A stretch of 64,000 bases of DNA from Terfezia claveryi (GCA_015179025.1 WHUX01000226.1:18636-82635); one strand, 5' to 3'. Positions 11,080 through 23,600 are shown, numbered from the stretch's first letter. Program-made: numbers and translations. The notes: a model not told the origin generated them from the letters alone.

Positions 11080-11450
11080 GGGCCCAAAGCTATAGCATTA
11101 ACAACATCTATTGAGTTGATGATGCCAAGGGAAGCAACTCTAATATTCAGACATTGAAATATGCCAACCAGCATCCGGACGGCTTTGGTTGCCCCAATGG
11201 CGTCCAGATTGTGTTGCAACTCAGCCGGGCGTCCAAATTGTATTACAACTCAGCCGGGCGTCCAGATTGTGTTACAACTTAGCCAGGCGTCCTGATTGTG
11301 TTGCAATGCAGCCAGGCGTCCAGACGCACAAGACGCACAGGACGCATTTGCGCGAGCTCTCACGTCTGGACGCTAGGCGGTGTGTCTGGACGCCACTTTT
11401 TTCTTGCTGATGTAGTACCCAATGAATACTAGCTAGTACTATTTATTACA

Positions 11451-11690
11451 TATATGTGGTTGCTTTATATATATCTTTAATAACTAATTAAAGATAGTTC
11501 ATATTTCCTATATTAAAAGTAGAGGGCAAGACTAATCTTTATTATCCTTGTCAATTCTGAATATACAAAAATCTATTTTTTCTTCTATGATCTTTTTGGT
11601 TTATAAAGGTATCATAATAGTTTTTCTAAATAGAATATACTCTTATATATACTTAATATGCAGCTTTCATAGCTGTACCTCATCAACAAA
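11451..11690 (-). pseudogene. GyB-3: integrase zinc-binding fragment
   Basis: The DNA aligns collinearly with 59035-59250 of GyB-6 (minus strand), the region just before and including the integrase HHCC start. Shared landmarks include GAGGGCAAGACTA, TCTTCTATGATC and AAAGGTATCATAATAGTT. It is strongly AT-shifted. Homology begins exactly where the GyB-2 LTR ends, so GyB-2 inserted here. Similarity is lost after about 11690. Confidence 0.75.
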
Positions 11691-12098
11691 AATTTTCTTA
11701 CATTACAACATACTACCAAGCATTACAAAGTTATTTTGTCTTATAGACATTGCCAGCATTGCCAACTCTAAACTACTTATATCCTTCTTTTGTATATTAG
11801 TAACTCTTATATGTCTATTTTATCCTTTTGCTGTCTAATTTACTTGTAAACAACCCTTTATCTTTGCCAATATATACTATACTATTGTTTACTTACCTAC
11901 TCTCTTCTTCTAAAATTACACTTGATATTTATTAAGTACTCTCATACATCTGCCTTGTCATATCTAACTTGTTTTCTATTTTGTTCTCTCTATTCAATAG
12001 GCTAATGTATATATAACTAACTATAATATCTCTCATACATCTCATTCTACCCATAGTAATCTATAGCTCAATTCAGCCTAATTTAGGTTACTTATTAC
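11691..12098. other. AT-rich sequence, nothing recognised
   Basis: No homology to other parts of the window is clear except a short stretch before 12098 (CTAATTTAGGTTACTTATTAC) that resembles 30400-30430. It ends in the left target duplication of GyC-1 (ATTAC, 12094-12098). A weak 96-codon ORF here looks like AT-rich noise. Confidence 0.5.
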
Positions 12099-12647
12099 TA
12101 TAACAATAGCTCTGGAGACAAGGTAAGTAAGGGGTATGCTGGAGCAGGGGCTGGGCTAGGGCAAGACACATGTAGGAGTGCTACATGTATGACTAGCAAA
12201 AGGCTGGGATAGGGTATAAGTAGGAGGCAAGAGGTAAGAACAATAGATATGTGGAAGTGGTTGCCATGTGTGTTGAAGGGAGGTAGCTGTACTGCAGAGC
12301 TGTTCACAAGATAAGGAGTTGCATAAAAGAGGTACATAAGTGCTGAGAGAAGTAAGGTCCTGTATTAGGTATATAAAATATTAGATAGGGATCTAATGAT
12401 AGTATAAGGAATAGGGATATATATACATAATTTCAAGCTAGGGCAATTGGAAGGGATAAGCTTTCCAAGATCTCTATTTTAGGAGCCAAGCAGGATAGCA
12501 ATAACCTATCACCTGTGTCATAGGTAATACCTAGGGGAATAAAGAGATAACTAATAAATGACAATATAATAATACAATACTTAGGCAATACCCTATGACA
12601 TACAATCATAGGTGATGAGCAAGACAACTAACCATACTATTATAATA
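12099..12647 (-). repeat. GyC-1 3' LTR (549 bp)
   Basis: It runs TATAACAATAGCTC to TATTATAATA in plus-strand coordinates. The equivalents in GyC-2/GyC-3 end TGTAACAAGGGCCC and start TGTCACAACC in element sense. The U3 start differs from GyC-2 and GyC-3, so GyC-1 belongs to a diverged subfamily. The short minus-strand ORF at 12098-12337 is not a gene. Confidence 0.85.
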
Positions 12648-13147
12648 CTATTTCCTCTTTAAGGTGGAGCTCCAGTAACAAGGAGGCTTGGGTATAACAA
12701 CTAGCAAAATTAACAAAGAACAACAATAAGAAGAATAAGAATAAGGATAAGAACCCCAACTTAGAATAATAATAAAACAACAAAAACGAGAGTCAGTGAA
12801 CTCCGCCTTATGACTTTCAATAGGCATGGCATTATTATACTAGGTAAGGCTTCCTCAAGTATTGTTAGTGGAATAGAGTAACTTAAATCCTGCATATTTT
12901 TCAAGTCCTCTATGGGTTACCAGGTATCCTCTTTGTCCCCTACCTACTTAACTATATATTGAATCCAGCTATACTTCTTCCTAAAATCTAGTACCTTCTT
13001 GACCTCCTACTCCTTTTCTCTAGCAATTACTACAGGAGAAGGTGGGGGATGCCTTTGACTGGAGAGAGGATCGTCTGCAGCTGGCTTGATTTCCAAGACA
13101 TAAACAACTAGGTGATACTTAATACTTTTAGAGTACTTTAGCCGGTA
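12648..13147 (-). pseudogene. GyC-1 pol 3' end (chromodomain) and 3' untranslated part
   Basis: This matches 53960-53465 of GyC-2 in reverse: polypurine tract next to the LTR, then the chromodomain and the linker to integrase. The match resumes across Cop-2 at 18997, which fixes the Copia insertion point inside the sequence for THAYRL. Many stops are present. Confidence 0.8.
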
Positions 13148-13152
13148 GGTAT

Positions 13153-13791
13153 TATTGAAAATAATCATTTCCTTTCGATATAGTTAAGTATTTCTATACA
13201 ATATATTGTTCTTTTTTACAATTACTTTCACATCATACTGATACCTAATATGGATACTTGCTACCCCATCAAGGACTTCTGTATTATTTCTTTCATATAT
13301 ATTCATATGTCATTTATATATATTTATTATCTTTGCTTACTTTCCTAACTTAGTATCTATTATTATTGCATGATGCTACTTTACTACTTAAGGTTACTGC
13401 TTACTTGTTTTAGTTGACATAACTCAATAATTACCTCTTCTATAATATTCTGTTATATTCATTGTCTTATATTACTATCTCAGTTATACACCTCTATATA
13501 TTTCTTCATTCATATGTATACGATATACTATTCTTAAGTTATATAACTTAGACTTTCTTACTAGATTTTTACCCTTAACTCATACTATTATATACCAGTT
13601 GCCTACTTCTATATCTAGTTCTATACACTTCTTAATAAGACTCAATAGACTATCTACTCTCAATATAGTTTTTCCATCTGATCTCTTGCACTTCTGCTTA
13701 CTCACACTCTTTGCATAATAGCACTACTGTCTACTGCTACCACCTCTGTAATTACTACTGTGATACTTCCACTTATAGTAACCTTTCTATA
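13153..13791 (+). repeat. Cop-2 5' LTR (639 bp)
   Basis: It starts TATTGAAAATAATC (intact form TGTTGAAAATAAT) and ends CTTTCTATA (intact form CTTTCAACA or similar). It is aligned end to end with the 3' LTR of this element and with the Cop-1 LTR. Confidence 0.92.
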
Positions 13792-13805
13792 GGTTATGAG
13801 CTCAG
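13792..13805 (+). other. Cop-2 primer-binding site for half initiator tRNA-Met
   Basis: GGTTATGAGCTCAG directly follows the LTR. Its complement, CTGAGCTCATAACC, is the anticodon stem-loop of eukaryotic initiator tRNA-Met (CAU anticodon) with one difference (GGG to GAG) that a C-to-T mutation explains. Drosophila copia is primed by an internal half of this tRNA, so the same mechanism is inferred here. Confidence 0.75.
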
Positions 13806-13859
13806 AATAGCTTAAGACAACTCAATAACTTTCTCATATTCACCTTCCCTCCTATATAT

Positions 13860-16800
13860 ATCTATACAATAGCATTTGGTTCAGAATCTAGTTCTGGTAG
13901 TAAAGGAAAGGCTATACCATCTATCTTCCAACCACTAAAAGACTTCAAGCCTATTCTAGTCAAACTTAATAATATCGAGTTACTTACCAGCAAAGACAAC
14001 TATAAAGACTAGGCTAACACTATCAAAATAATTATGAGAGATATGGGTTGTAAGGAACTTGTTATTGAAGGACTTAAACCTATGACAGATGTGACATAAG
14101 AAGAAAAAGAACTCTTCACAGCTATGGAAAATCAAGCTATTCTCATGCTAATATAGGTTATTAGTAAACCTATATAGAAGTTCATCTCTAAGTTTGATTT
14201 ACTATATGAAACTTGGACTTATCTTAAAGACCAGTATTACCATAATACTCTATTCTCTTTCATATATTAACTGCGCATACTCTTCAGCTTAGCCTCAACC
14301 TACACTTTTACTACCTCCTTCTCCAATTTTATTAAGTAATATAAAACTAAATGGTCTTGACTTTACTCTCTTACTAGCTCCTCAAATAAATATTGCAAAT
14401 CCCTTCATACTTTCCTTGACAAGAATGAAGCCAAAAGGGACATTCTCCTCTCCTTCCTTATTGAATATCACTCTAATATAGTTGATAAACTCTCAATTAA
14501 GTCTGATCTTACCTATGCCGATTCAAAACTATGTCTTTTTTCTGTTGGTTCCAAAATCAAAAAATGGGATACTGCTCTCTCTGCCTCCTTCAAGAAGTAA
14601 GGCAAGCCTCAATAGAAGAAATCACAATAATAGAACAGTAGCTCCAATGTGGAATATACCTATTGCAAGAAGTATCAACTCAGTAAATATATAGGTCATA
14701 CATAGCAAAAATACTAGAAGTTGAAGAAGTTAAATAAAGACAAAAAGAAGGATAAAAAGAAGGAAGACAAGAAGGAATAGGCACTTATTGTTGGTAGTAC
14801 TAGTTGCTCTAAAGATAAGGCTCTTAGCATTAGTAACCCATTGTGAAAAACTATTTTGAAATTCGATATAGTATATAGTACTTACATGACTAATGACATA
14901 GGACACTTTGAGAACTTTTCAGAGGATAGTGGAACTATAGAAGGAGCTGGTAATAATCTCCTTAAAGCTAAAGAAAAAGGAATAGTCCTTCTTAACTGTC
15001 TACTCCTTAATGGCTTTACTTTCAATATTCATTTAGTTAATATTCAATATATTACTTCTCTTAGTCACTCATTATTTTCTTAGAATGCTCTTCGATCTTG
15101 GCTTTCCACTTTTACTATAGACTCTAGGTTTTATATTATAAAGAAAAGCAATGATTCTGTATTATTTATGGTGGAATTTGTTGGAGGTCTCCCATTTATT
15201 ATTGAGTCAAATGAAAAGGCATTGGTTTCCTCTTCTCGAAAAACAATCGATTACTGGCATTAGTCATTTAGTCATCAAGCCATTACTGTCCTCAAGTATA
15301 AAGAACTCTACTCTAATGGTGATATTCTTCTAACACATCCTGATAACTATTATTGCAAGCTATATATACTCGTTAAATCTACTTACTCTGTCCCTAACTG
15401 TTCAATATCTCATGCCTCCAATATTCTCAAACTTATATATTCAGATATTAGTAGTAAACTCCCTACACTCTCTTTTGGTGGAGCAATCTACTTCATCATA
15501 CTTATTAATGACTACTCTCATGCTTCTTAGGTCTACTTCTTTGAATAGAAATTCAACTCAACCAAATTAATCTAAGACTTTATTACCTTGGTTGAAAAGC
15601 AAATATCATACCATATTAAAAGGTTTTATACTGATAATGATAGAGAGTATATTAATAAAGATCTCGAACAGTTCTTTGAGTCAAAAGGCATCATGTATGA
15701 ACTAACACCTCCTTACTCCCATAAATTTAATAGTATAGCTGAACACTTTAACCGAACAATACAGAATATGATGAGGGCTATGTTGATGAATATGGATAAA
15801 AGATTCTGGGCTAAAGCATACTCAACTTTGACCTATCTTCGAAATCGGTCACCTTATAGTACTGTCAAAGAGAAGACTTCCTATGAGGTCTTTTATAGCA
15901 ATAAACCTACTATCTCTCACCTTCAACCCTTCAGTAAGAAATATTATATACACATATTTATAAAAAAATAACCTGCAAGCAATAAACTCCTACTACGGTC
16001 TGAGAAAAGTATATTTATTAGTTATACTAATAGCACAGCTATTTATAAGGTCCATGTACCTTCTAGAAAGTATACTTATATAGTTTGAGTCTAAGATATC
16101 TCTTTCGGACTGAGTACAACTCCACAAGAAGTACCTCCACCTACATCTAACTTGACTAATCCCTCATGGTCACCAACTACAAATACTGCTTCTTCACTTG
16201 CTTCTCCACTTATTGAAGTAATTCCATACACTAGCTTAGAATTCCCAAATGAATATCTCTGGCAATAATAGTATATATGAAATCCAAAACAAGCAGAAGA
16301 ATAGTATTTTAAGGAACACCTGCTAGTTCATAAAGCATAGTTTCCTAGTATGACTCTTTTCCATTCAACTAAAACAACATCAGACACAACTACTTCCTCA
16401 CTACCTATTCCTCCAATATCAACTGCAAGGTCATCTTCTCCTCTACCAGCTCTTAAACCTATATCTAAACCAACTCCACAAGTTCACTTATCTCCTCTAC
16501 CTCAGAATCAAGATAAATATTTACTACTTACTTCTCTTCCTTAAGACCTTCAATAATCTTTACCCAATAACTCCAATGATAGAAAATTTACTCGAATTGT
16601 TAGTGGAAAAATAGTTTGACCAATAACCATTATTAAGGCAGGTCAAGCTGTTTTTAAACCAATTAAATTTATAACTGCATAAGCTTTTATTATCCCTATA
16701 ATCAGTACAAAGATACAGTTTAATGGTCATTTTAGATTAATTGAAGACCCACCTAAAGTCTTTGATAAGGATAATAAAGAAGACAAAGTGTTGATTACTT

Positions 16801-18336
16801 TAGTCTTATAATATGGTAATAAACCTTGAACTTTTAAATAGACTATTAACTCATCTGATGAAGACAAATAGAGAAAGTCAATAAACAATGAGTTGGAAGC
16901 TATAAAGAATTAAGATATTTGAAAAGTGGTTACAATACTACAAGATAGGAATATTATTAGAAGCAAGTGGGTATTTAAGATTAAGCAAGATACTAATAGG
17001 AATATTAATCAATAAAAGGCTCATCTAGTTGCTAAAAGTTTCTTTCAACAACTCAGCACAGACTTCAATGAAATCTTTTCTTCTGTTGTCTGATATGACT
17101 CTCTTCACCTCCTTATCACTTTATCTGCCCACTTCCAATAGGAACCTCAAAAAATGGATATTAAGGCAACCTTTCTTTATGGCTCTTTGAATGAAATTAT
17201 CTACATACAACTCTCAGTAGATACCTGGATTGACAGTATGTATGCTAAACCTAACCGATCCATTTATGGATTAAAGCAGTTTCTTTATCAGTAGTATGGA
17301 TGATTAACATCTTTCCTCTTGACAATAGGATTCTCTGCTTATGCCTTTGACCCCTACATCTTCATCCATAAGTCTGGCACAATTATACTTACCCTTTATA
17401 TCAATGATATTACTTTATTTGGATATAAAGACTTAGCCATTATGAAGTCTACTAAACAGTTACTCAAATAAGAGTTTAAGTTAATTAATATAGGTAACTT
17501 ACATTGGCTTCTAGAAATTTGAATTGAGTACTCTATGCATAGTATTATACTATCCCAATCCTTCTACATCAACAAGATCCTCAAATGTTTCAGTATGATA
17601 GACTGCAACCCTGTCACTCTTCTACTTGACTTGAACTATACTCTTTGACAATGTATAGATGAAGATGAGGTTACCAACATCTCTCTCTATCAACAAATAG
17701 TTGGATCACTCATGTATACAGTTATAGGAATACATCCTAACCTAGCTTACTTTGTAACTTTTCTCTCACAATTCTCTTATAAACCATAAAAGGATCACCT
17801 TAGAGCAGTTAAATGAGTCCTACACTACCTTAAGGGTACTCACAACTTTACTTTGACCTATAAACTCAGACAACCTCTCTCACTTAAAGGATTTACTGAT
17901 TCAGATTTTGCTGGATATCGTAACACTCAATAGTTGACCTCAAAATATATCTTCAAGCTCACCTCTTGTACCATCTGCTGGAGATTATAAAAACAAAAAT
18001 ATGTGACAACCTCCACTACCGAAGTAAAATACATTGCTAGTTCTACTACTGTTAAACAACAAATTTGGCTTTAAAACATACTAAGTGAGATTTCTATTAA
18101 AGATATTCCTTCTACCCTCTTTTATGACAATAATGGCTCTATTAACCTATTTTATAATCCAAGAATCTCTGATAAGTCAAAGTATATTGACATTGCTTAC
18201 CACTTTATCTATGAACTCATTAACTCTGGTAGTATTTTATTGTTACATATTCCTGATAAACACAATCCAGTAGACATATGCACAAAGGCCTTTCCTGGTC
18301 TATAGTTGTTCTATCTCAAAGGATTAATTATAGGAT
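13860..18336 (+). pseudogene. Cop-2 gag-pol (decayed)
   Basis: Fragments follow Copia order. Gag comes first (13930-14290: NIEFLTSKDNYKDWANTI, FISKFDLLYETWTYLKDQYY), then a decayed zinc-knuckle region near 14640-14700. The protease surroundings are at 14850-15080 (DIVYSTYMTNDIGHFENF). Integrase is at 15420-15970, including YTDNDREYINKDLEQFF, PPYSHKFNSIAEHFNRTIQ and FWAKAYSTLTYLRNRSP. RT is at 17140-17660 with MDIKATFLYGSLNE and YINDI in place of the usual YVDD, an Asp-to-Asn change of the G-to-A type. RNase H is at 17890-18336. Dozens of TAG/TGA/TAA stops make it non-functional. Confidence 0.88.
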
Positions 18337-18352
18337 AACAAGTGAGAAGAGT

Positions 18353-18991
18353 TATTGAAAATAATAATTTCCTTTCGATATAGTTAAGTATTTCTATACA
18401 ATACATCGTTCTTTTTTACGATTACTTTCACATCATGCTGATACCCAATATGGACACTTGCTACCCGATTAAGGACTTCTGTATTATTTCTATTATATAT
18501 CTTTATATGTCATTTACATATTGTTATTATCTTTGCTTACTTTCCTAACTTAGTATCTATTATTATTGTATAATACTGCTTTACTACTTAAGGTTACTGC
18601 TTACTTATCTTAGTTATTATAACTCAATAATCACCTCTTCTATGACTTTCTGTTATATTCATTAACTCATATTACTCTCTCAGTTGTATACCTCTATGTA
18701 TTTCTTCATTTAAATATACATAATATACTATTCTTAGGTTATGTAACTTAGACTTTGTTACTAGATCTTTACCCTTCAATTATACCATTATATATAAGTT
18801 TCCTACTCCTGTATCTAGTTCTATTCACTTCTTGATAAGACTCAATAAACTGTCTACTCTTGACATAGTTTTTTCATCTGATTTATCACACTTCTGCTCA
18901 CTTGCACTCTCTGTGTAATAGTACTACTATCCATTGCTACCACCTCCATAATTACTACTGCAATACCTCTACTCATAGTAATCTTTCTATA
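18353..18991 (+). repeat. Cop-2 3' LTR (639 bp)
   Basis: It begins TATTGAAAATAATAATTTCC and ends CTTTCTATA. It differs from the 5' LTR by many scattered transitions, as expected for an old, RIP-treated insertion. Confidence 0.92.
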
Positions 18992-18996
18992 GGCAT

Positions 18997-21900
18997 AAGT
19001 GCCCATACTCCCTAATACCTTATACAGACCTAAGAATTTATAATCCAGTTCGTGCAAGGGTCATTCCATCTAGAAATGTCTACTAGACAGCTATACCTGG
19101 TACCTTGGCTGATATTTGGGGGCTGGCAACCTTAATCTTTTGGTATACTCTACTTGTCTAGCTTAGGTATACTCCAGCTTGGCTTTTAAGGTTGAGTAAA
19201 GTTTAGCAATCTCGGTGGTGAACTTCTTTGCTGGGACATTGTCCTTTGCTTTCTACAGTAGGGCTAGCAAGCCTACAAACTAGGGGTGCTATCTGTAGTT
19301 GGTCAGGAATAGGAAGGTTTTCAACTTTTCTGAGAAGTAGTTGTTTAAGGCAAATTCATAGGTAGCCAGTAGTGAGACTCAGTTGTTTTGCTGGTAATTG
19401 ACATATGCCCTAAGGTATTGCTCTATGATAGTGTTCATTTGTTCAAACTAACCATCTGTCTGGGGATAATATACTATAGAAAGGTGTATGTTAATTCCTA
19501 GGAGTTCACAGAAGACCTTCCAAAAATCTGAAACAAATTAAAGACCATAGTTAGAGATAATCAATTTAGGGAGGCCATAGTAATGGAATACATTATTGAG
19601 ATAGAGGCTGGCTAATTCCAAGGCAGAAAAGTATCCTGGTAAGGTATAATATACCTCATCTTAGTCAATTAGTTTACTACCATAAGAATAGTATTAAACC
19701 CTAAATCCTTTAGTAACCTAGTTATGAAGTTTATAGTCAGGTATTACCAAGGTTAGTCCAGGATCTTTAAGGGTCTCAGGGTCCCGTATAGGGTATAATG
19801 GGTAGGTTTTATACACTTGCAGATATGGTAGTTATGTATGTACTACTCTACTTTTTTTCATTAGTCAATCTATGTATATTGTCTGGACAGCAACTCTAAT
19901 ATCTTAGCTACCTTAAGGTGACCTATGGCCAAGGTGTGATGGTACTTTTTGATTAGCTTTAAGCATAGTTCATTGCCTACAGGTATATAGAAGCAGTCCA
20001 GGTAGTAGAAAAGGGCATCTTAGGTGGTAGTTTTAGCTAGAGAAATTCTGATATGACAATACTGTCTAAATTTAACTATAGCAATTATATTCTTGACCAG
20101 GGGGTCCTCTATATATGCCTGTCATATCCATAGAAGAGGGTCAATTCTAAGGTCAACATCAGTATCAGCATTAGCATTAGTAAGGGTATTGGCCACTAGA
20201 TCAAGATTTTCTGGTTTTAGTACAATTTGATTCTAGTACCTTAGCTTTTCATCTCCTCCTCTAGAGAGATCTCCTAATCTCCTAGTCAGTACATCTAGCT
20301 TACCTCCAGCTTTTCTGGGCCGATACTTGATCTTAAAGTTGAACTAAGATAGGAACTCCAACCACCTAGCTTACTATCAGTTCAGTAGCTTGGTAGTAGT
20401 AAAATACTCAAAGTTCTTATAATTGGACAATACCTCGATAATCCCCTTAGCTAACTCCAAGTGAGGCCTCTATTTCTTAAAAGCTTATACAAAAGCCATT
20501 AATTCCTCATTATAGATCTCATAATTACACTCCACTAGAGAGTGTTTTTTGGAGAAATAAGCTACTAGGTAGAAGACTTTATTAATATATTAGAACAGGA
20601 TTCCGGCAGAGATATAGTTAGAGACGTCCATTTCCATAATATACTCACTATCAGGATCAAAGTGAGCTAGTATAGGAGCTGAGCAGAAGGCTTTCTTAAG
20701 GTTCTGGAAGGCAGATTGGGCTTCTAGACTCTAGTAGAAATGCTAGTCCTTTTTAGTTATTACTGTGAAGGAAGCCACAATCTTATAATACCTGAGTATA
20801 AACTGACAATAGAAATTGGCAAATCCTAGGAAGGCTTGCATATCTTTTAGGTTAGCTAGAGTTTTCTACTTCTAGACTATAGTAACTTTAGTAGGATCTA
20901 TTCTGATGCCCTCAGTAGTAATAATCAGCCCTAAATACTTAACTTCCTATACATGAAACTTGTACTTTTCCAGTTTCATGTATAATCTAGCTTGTTTTAG
21001 CTTTTCCAATACTTGCTGGACATGGATCTTGTATTCTGCTAGGGTATCAGAGTAAATCAAGATATCTTCAAGGTAAGGTATATAGAACATATCCAGGAAG
21101 TTCCGTAGTATATTATTAATGAAGTGCTGGAAAAAGGCCAAGGAATTGGTTAATCCAAAAGATATAATATTGTACTTGAAATAGTCATATCATGTCAAGA
21201 AGGCTGTTTTCTATTTCTCTCCCTTAGCAATTAGTACCAGGTTATATGCTCCTTTTAAATCCAATTTGATGAACTATTTTATCTTGGAAAGCCTGGCAAA
21301 TATTTTCTAGATTATTAGTAAGGGGTACCTATTTTTGACTATTATCTCATTCAGGTCATGATAATTAACACACAACTAAAGGGAGCCATCTGATTTCTTC
21401 AAAAACAGTACCAGAGTATCTACTGCCATTGGTGAGGAGCTATGGTAAATAAAGCTCCTGTTAAGGTTTTCTTCTAAGTACTTCTTCAAAACTTCTAGCT
21501 CAATATGGGATATTCTATATAGGGGCCTATAGGGGAGAGTTTGATGTTCTATTAGTAGGATAGTATGGTTATATAGTTAGTATGGTGCAAGTGTCTCTGT
21601 GGCCTTTTCTGAGAACAGGTTAATAAACTCATAGTATTTATCTAAAACTATAGATTTCCACTCCTCTTTAGACCTTATCTTGTTAGTTTCCAGGTTTACA
21701 TCATATATGGGGAAGGTATGCACCTTCAGCTTATGCCTCCTAGTAAATTAGACAAAAGCCTCGGGTCTAATAAAGTTGATATTGAGGGTTTTTAGTAAAG
21801 GTATTTCTGTGACCACCTAGCTAGGGTCTTTTACCAGGGGTAATAGAGTACATAGTCCTTTAACCATAGTTCGTAGGATACTATAGTACTTCTTATAATA

Positions 21901-22370
21901 CCCACTGTTAAAATTTAAGGTGTATAAGCTAAATTTAATAGAGATATTATGCATTCAAAGCTACAGGATCTCTATAATAATAAGATATTTAAGCTTAGTT
22001 ACAAATATTGAGAAACTTTCTGAGTGGTTTCCAATAGCACTAGGCAAGTATACAAGATTGGTAATAGCTGCAAAAGAGATAGGGTGGCCATTAATAACAT
22101 TGAGAAGGCAGGAGGTCTTTAGCTTAGAGGTTGGTATAGAATTTTTATTAATGAAGGCCTAATAAATGAATGTAATTCCCAAAGCACTATAATTTATGAG
22201 AGCTGATATTACTACTGTTTTACTATTAAATTTAATAGTTATTGGTACTACAAAATATTTGCCTAACAAGTGAGATTCATCAATAAATATAAATGTAGGC
22301 AAAGAAAATGCAGACAAAGATAAATGGCTTAAGGGAGGTCTGTTGCTAGTGTTAGTAGCTAGACAAGGGA
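18997..22370 (-). pseudogene. GyC-1 pol (integrase, RNase H, RT, protease; decayed)
   Basis: Reading leftward from 22370, the minus strand aligns with GyC-2/GyC-3 pol. RT survives as MAFFQHFINNILRNFLD and [29 protein letters not shown] at 21141-20947, with Asp-to-Glu in the YLDD catalytic box. RNase H follows at about 20700-20350, the integrase zinc-binding and core domains at about 20000-19400, and the C-terminal LDYKFLGLYKVL..GTYAYR at 19057-18997, where Cop-2 cuts in. The region deleted in GyC-2 between protease and RT appears to be present here, judging from total element length. Confidence 0.85.
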
Positions 22371-23600
22371 CTTCCCTTTTCCTAACTCCTCTTCTTCGAC
22401 CCTGGACTTATAGATGGCATAGGCGGTCAGGGAGTAGTTCTTGTGGAGGGGATATGCTGTAATAAAGTAGTCCCCTTTTCTGTAGGTTATACACAACTTA
22501 TGGTTGTAGTGACATTCCCTCTCTTGTTGGGTCAGGTGGGGCCTTCCTGATAATAAATCTATGGAGGTGGTGCTGTCAACTATAAAGGATAGATGGGCTG
22601 GCTTATTAGCTGTAGCTTGGGTCTGAAGGCTTAGGTTCTAGAGTCAAGGTTACTGTGTTTGGCTCTAGAGGTGCTGGACTCTAGCAGATTGATACATGCT
22701 AGAGGTGCTAGTCTGGGCTCTTAACCTGGCCAATTTTTGTTCTATCTTAGATGCTTAATTAATGAATTTATTAAGAGTCTTAATATCTAGAGATTGTATG
22801 AGGGCCTATTTGAGCTCTATGTTAAGGTCTTCCTTGAATTATTCCAACTTCATTCAATCATTCTACTATACCTCTATTGCCAATATTGAAAACTCAGCTA
22901 CATATATTGAGAGGTTATAGTCTTTCTGTTTTAGTGCACAAAGAGCATGAGTTGCTGTATCTATAGGATCTGGATCTCCAAAAGCATGATTGAGGATTGT
23001 AAATAGAGTAGCGACATCGGGGAGGTTGAAGTGGTTGTCAGGTATATAGGGTTGGACCTGGTTCAAAACTATACCCTCCAATAAGCTGTATATATAAGCT
23101 AACTGATACTAGATAGTAGGAAATTTTATGGCATCTTCAGTCAGTTTGATTTTGATGGAGTTTTTCTAGGCTCTCAAGTAAGTTCTATCACCATTAAACT
23201 TTAGTAGGGTAGAGAGATCCCAGGTCTTGGGTGCCTGGAATACTTAGGGTGCTAGAGCTGCTTGGGTTCCAATCATATGCAGGACCCTATTTAGAGTCTA
23301 AATCATTCTTCTTTCATTGATTAAGTTATTCTGGGCAGTTGCAAGGTTGCTCTAGCAGGAGGCAAGTTCGGCTTAGTATGAAAGAAGGTCTTTGATAAGT
23401 ATTGTGACCTTGTCATTAGTTCTAGTTTGTTTTTGTTGGCCTTCATGTATAGCTAATTGCAGTCATTGGCCTAAGGTATCTATGGCAAGGTAAATGTCAA
23501 TAATAGTCTAGTGATAACTACTAAAGTTAGCCTAGTTTATAGAAATAGGTAGAGCTTACCAGGCTCGAAACCTGGTAGTAAGAGTAGAGTCTTGAGTAGT
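22371..23600 (-). pseudogene. GyC-1 gag (decayed)
   Basis: The best fragment is at 23081-22866 (LNQVQPYIPDNHFNLPDVATLF, NHAFGDPDPIDTATHALCAL), nearly identical to GyC-3 gag residues about 180-240. The C-terminal zinc-knuckle region near 22440-22510 reads CITYRKGDYFITAY, with two knuckle cysteines changed to Tyr by G-to-A mutations. The frameshift heptamer region near 22390 reads AGGAAAA instead of GGGAAAA. Confidence 0.85.

Larger units (their letters stand above)
9188..11412. mobile_element. FB-1: fold-back DNA transposon with TA target duplication
   Basis: The element is bounded by 13-bp perfect inverted ends, CATCAGCAAGAAA at 9188-9200 and its complement at 11400-11412, with TA on both sides (9186-9187 and 11413-11414). 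The host LTR is uninterrupted once it is removed. There is no transposase; ORFs here are translations of repeats. Outer parts (9201-9540 and 11080-11399) carry GGACGC-rich subterminal repeats, and the core (9541-11079) is a long palindrome. It is GC-richer and less mutated than its RIP-damaged host LTR, so it inserted after that damage. The same terminal motif at the end of Plv-1 suggests a Plavaka-type transposase mobilises it. Confidence 0.85.
8598..11450 (+). repeat. GyB-2 3' LTR, split by FB-1
   Basis: The LTR starts TATGATAGAGAAC (TGTAATGGAGAAC in intact copies) at 8598 and runs to 9187. It resumes at 11415 (GTACCCAATGAATAC) and ends in ATTACA at 11450. The two parts rejoin into the normal GyB order (ATATAGATT.TATAAA-TA-GTACC.AATGAATAC). 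The intervening 2.2 kb is the DNA transposon FB-1. Confidence 0.85.
13153..18991 (+). mobile_element. Cop-2: complete Copia element nested in GyC-1
   Basis: Two LTRs of exactly 639 bp (13153-13791 and 18353-18991) flank gag-pol in Copia order (integrase before RT and RNase H). Target duplications are GGTAT (13148-13152) and GGCAT (18992-18996), which differ by one C-to-T change. A primer site adjoins the 5' LTR and a purine tract (AGTGAGAAGAG) precedes the 3' LTR. The whole element is AT-shifted and full of stops. Confidence 0.92.

Noticed and set aside
11548..11838. 96-codon ORF
   Set aside because: AT-rich, Ile/Phe/Ser-biased and partly antisense to a recognised integrase fragment.
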